Of a stretch of DNA of 64,000 bases, positions 62,933 to 64,000 are shown one piece after another. The stretch is taken from contig NZ_CP041247.1 of assembly GCF_006711645.1 (NCBI RefSeq), forward strand, positions 4,774,001 through 4,838,000, written 5' to 3'. Source of the stretch: Klebsiella electrica. Lineage in GTDB: Bacteria; Pseudomonadota; Gammaproteobacteria; Enterobacterales; Enterobacteriaceae. Both the position numbers and the translations under genes were made by a program. Every line of letters starts with the position of its first letter. The first letter of the stretch is position 1. The notes below the pieces were generated by a model that saw only the letters and a list, made by a program, of their open reading frames with translations, made no database searches and was not told the DNA's origin.

Positions 62933-64000
62933 ATGAATCAGCACGCCCTTACCATCGTTAATGTTGCCCGCTGGAACGGATGCCTTTTCAACGGCGAGTG
63001 GATTGCCTCAGGGTCCGGTACGCTGCAGGTGCAAGAGCCCGCTACCGGACAGCCTCTGCATGTTGTCGGACGCGCCGGGGCCGAAGAGGTCGCAACTGCC
63101 GTTATCGCGGCTCGCGCGGCGCAACGAGACTGGGCGGCCACACCGCCGCGTGAACGCGCGGCGGTCATGCTGCGTGCCGCCCAGGCCCTCGACGCCGAAC
63201 GCGCGGAAATTGCCGCCTTAATTGCGCGGGAGACTGGCGGGGTTTTCGCCAAGGGTCAGCTGGAGGTTGCCGAAGCCATCGTCCAGTTCCAGAAAGCGGC
63301 CGCCATTCCGCTGCAACCATCAGGGGAGGTCCTACCGAGCCGATCGGGGCGGCTGAGTCTCGCGCGACGCCTGCCGCTTGGCGTGGTTGGCGTAATCTCA
63401 CCTTTCAACTTCCCGCTGGTATTGGGTCTACGCTCCGTCGCGCCAGCGCTGGCGCTTGGCAACGCGGTGATTCTCAAACCGGACCCCCGCACCCCCTTCA
63501 GCGGCGGCGTCGCGATCGCCGCTGCGCTGGAGCAGGCCGGACTGCCCAAAGGGCTGCTGCATATGCTGCCCGGCGCAGCCGATGCCGGACAAGCGCTTGT
63601 GGAGGCCCCTGGGGTCCCGATGATTGCCTTTACCGGCTCAACGGCGGCAGGACGCAAGATCGGTGAACTCGCCGGTCGCCACCTGAAGAAGGTTTCGCTG
63701 GAGCTGGGGGGGAAAAATTCGCTGATTGTTCTTGATGATGCGGATATCGATCGCGCGGCATCAGCGGTGGCGTTTGGCGGATGGTTCCATCAAGGGCAGA
63801 TCTGTATGGCTACCGGTCGCGTCCTTGTGCAGCGCTCGCTGGCTGCTGAACTCACCCGCCGCCTGGTCGAAAAAGCCTGTCGATTATCCGTTGGCGATCC
63901 TGCGACAAGCCAGGCTGCGCTCGGCCCAGTCATCGATAAACGTCAGCTCGAACATGTGGTTGAGGTGGTTCGTGATTCTGTCGCACAGGGGGCGGTGGTT
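62933..64000 (+). CDS. vdh: Vanillin/benzaldehyde-type aldehyde dehydrogenase (5' part)
   Basis: 356 codons run to the window end without a stop; a full enzyme would be about 480. NAD(P)-dependent ALDH with ISPFNFPL, FTGSTAAGRKIG, general base Glu257 in SLELGGKN and catalytic Cys291 in GQICMATGR. In this cluster it should oxidise vanillin (or 4-hydroxybenzaldehyde) from the hydratase-lyase to vanillate (4-hydroxybenzoate). The next genes of the route lie outside. Start chosen after CTGGAGC. Confidence 0.9.
   Translation, partial: MNQHALTIVNVARWNGCLFNGEWIASGSGTLQVQEPATGQPLHVVGRAGAEEVATAVIAARAAQRDWAATPPRERAAVMLRAAQALDAERAEIAALIARETGGVFAKGQLEVAEAIVQFQKAAAIPLQPSGEVLPSRSGRLSLARRLPLGVVGVISPFNFPLVLGLRSVAPALALGNAVILKPDPRTPFSGGVAIAAALEQAGLPKGLLHMLPGAADAGQALVEAPGVPMIAFTGSTAAGRKIGELAGRHLKKVSLELGGKNSLIVLDDADIDRAASAVAFGGWFHQGQICMATGRVLVQRSLAAELTRRLVEKACRLSVGDPATSQAALGPVIDKRQLEHVVEVVRDSVAQGAVV

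Overview
The window is chromosomal DNA from an enterobacterium close to Klebsiella/Raoultella. The gene order largely follows the E. coli ytf-cycA-rpsF-ula-aidB-rlmB-rnr-purA-hflCKX-hfq-mutL-queG segment, protein identities to E. coli K-12 (recalled, not searched) look high, and Klebsiella-type REP sequences fill several intergenic spaces. The species cannot be fixed from this window alone.

Layout: (1) 1-2741: start of galactofuranose transporter gene ytfQ, ppa, a block of ten ~104-bp REP-bearing tandem repeats, and ytfP. (2) 2744-18763: TamB/TamA envelope machinery, msrA, paeA, ytfK, ytfJ, cysQ, cpdB, qorR/qorB, an AraC regulator absent from the E. coli order, exporter ytfF and the NO-stress repair gene ytfE behind a clear NsrR operator. 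(3) 18875-24555: cycA, fklB, ytfB, the rpsF-priB-rpsR-rplI operon and the DUF1471 gene yjfY. (4) 24667-31395: complete L-ascorbate regulon ulaABCDEF / ulaG / ulaR, with two operator-like repeats of identical geometry at the two ends of the divergent promoter region. (5) 31394-36243: yjfP, bsmA, yjfN, aidB and an MHS-family transporter standing where E. coli has yjfIJKLMC. (6) 36248-44690: rlmB, rnr and nsrR, interrupted by a five-gene leftward operon: a CuyA/DcyD-like PLP lyase, an Asp/Glu-type racemase and a sulfonate-type ABC importer. (7) 44919-57139: purA, yjeT, and the long nnr-tsaE-amiB-mutL-miaA-hfq-hflX-hflK-hflC series. (8) 57138-64000: queG, a DnaA-box cluster in the position of E. 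coli datA, then a hydroxycinnamate (ferulate/coumarate) catabolic cluster: MarR repressor, hydratase-lyase, CoA ligase, outer-membrane channel and an aldehyde dehydrogenase cut by the window end.

The parts most likely to be new are the candidate cysteate-utilisation operon inserted between rnr and rlmB (importer, D/L racemase on an aspartate-like sulfonate, desulfonating lyase) and the ferulate cluster placed immediately beyond a datA-like locus and governed by a 33-bp perfect palindrome. Nitric-oxide control is linked within the window: NsrR is encoded at 44.3-44.7 kb and its operator lies before ytfE at 18.05 kb. Most of the rest is conserved core.
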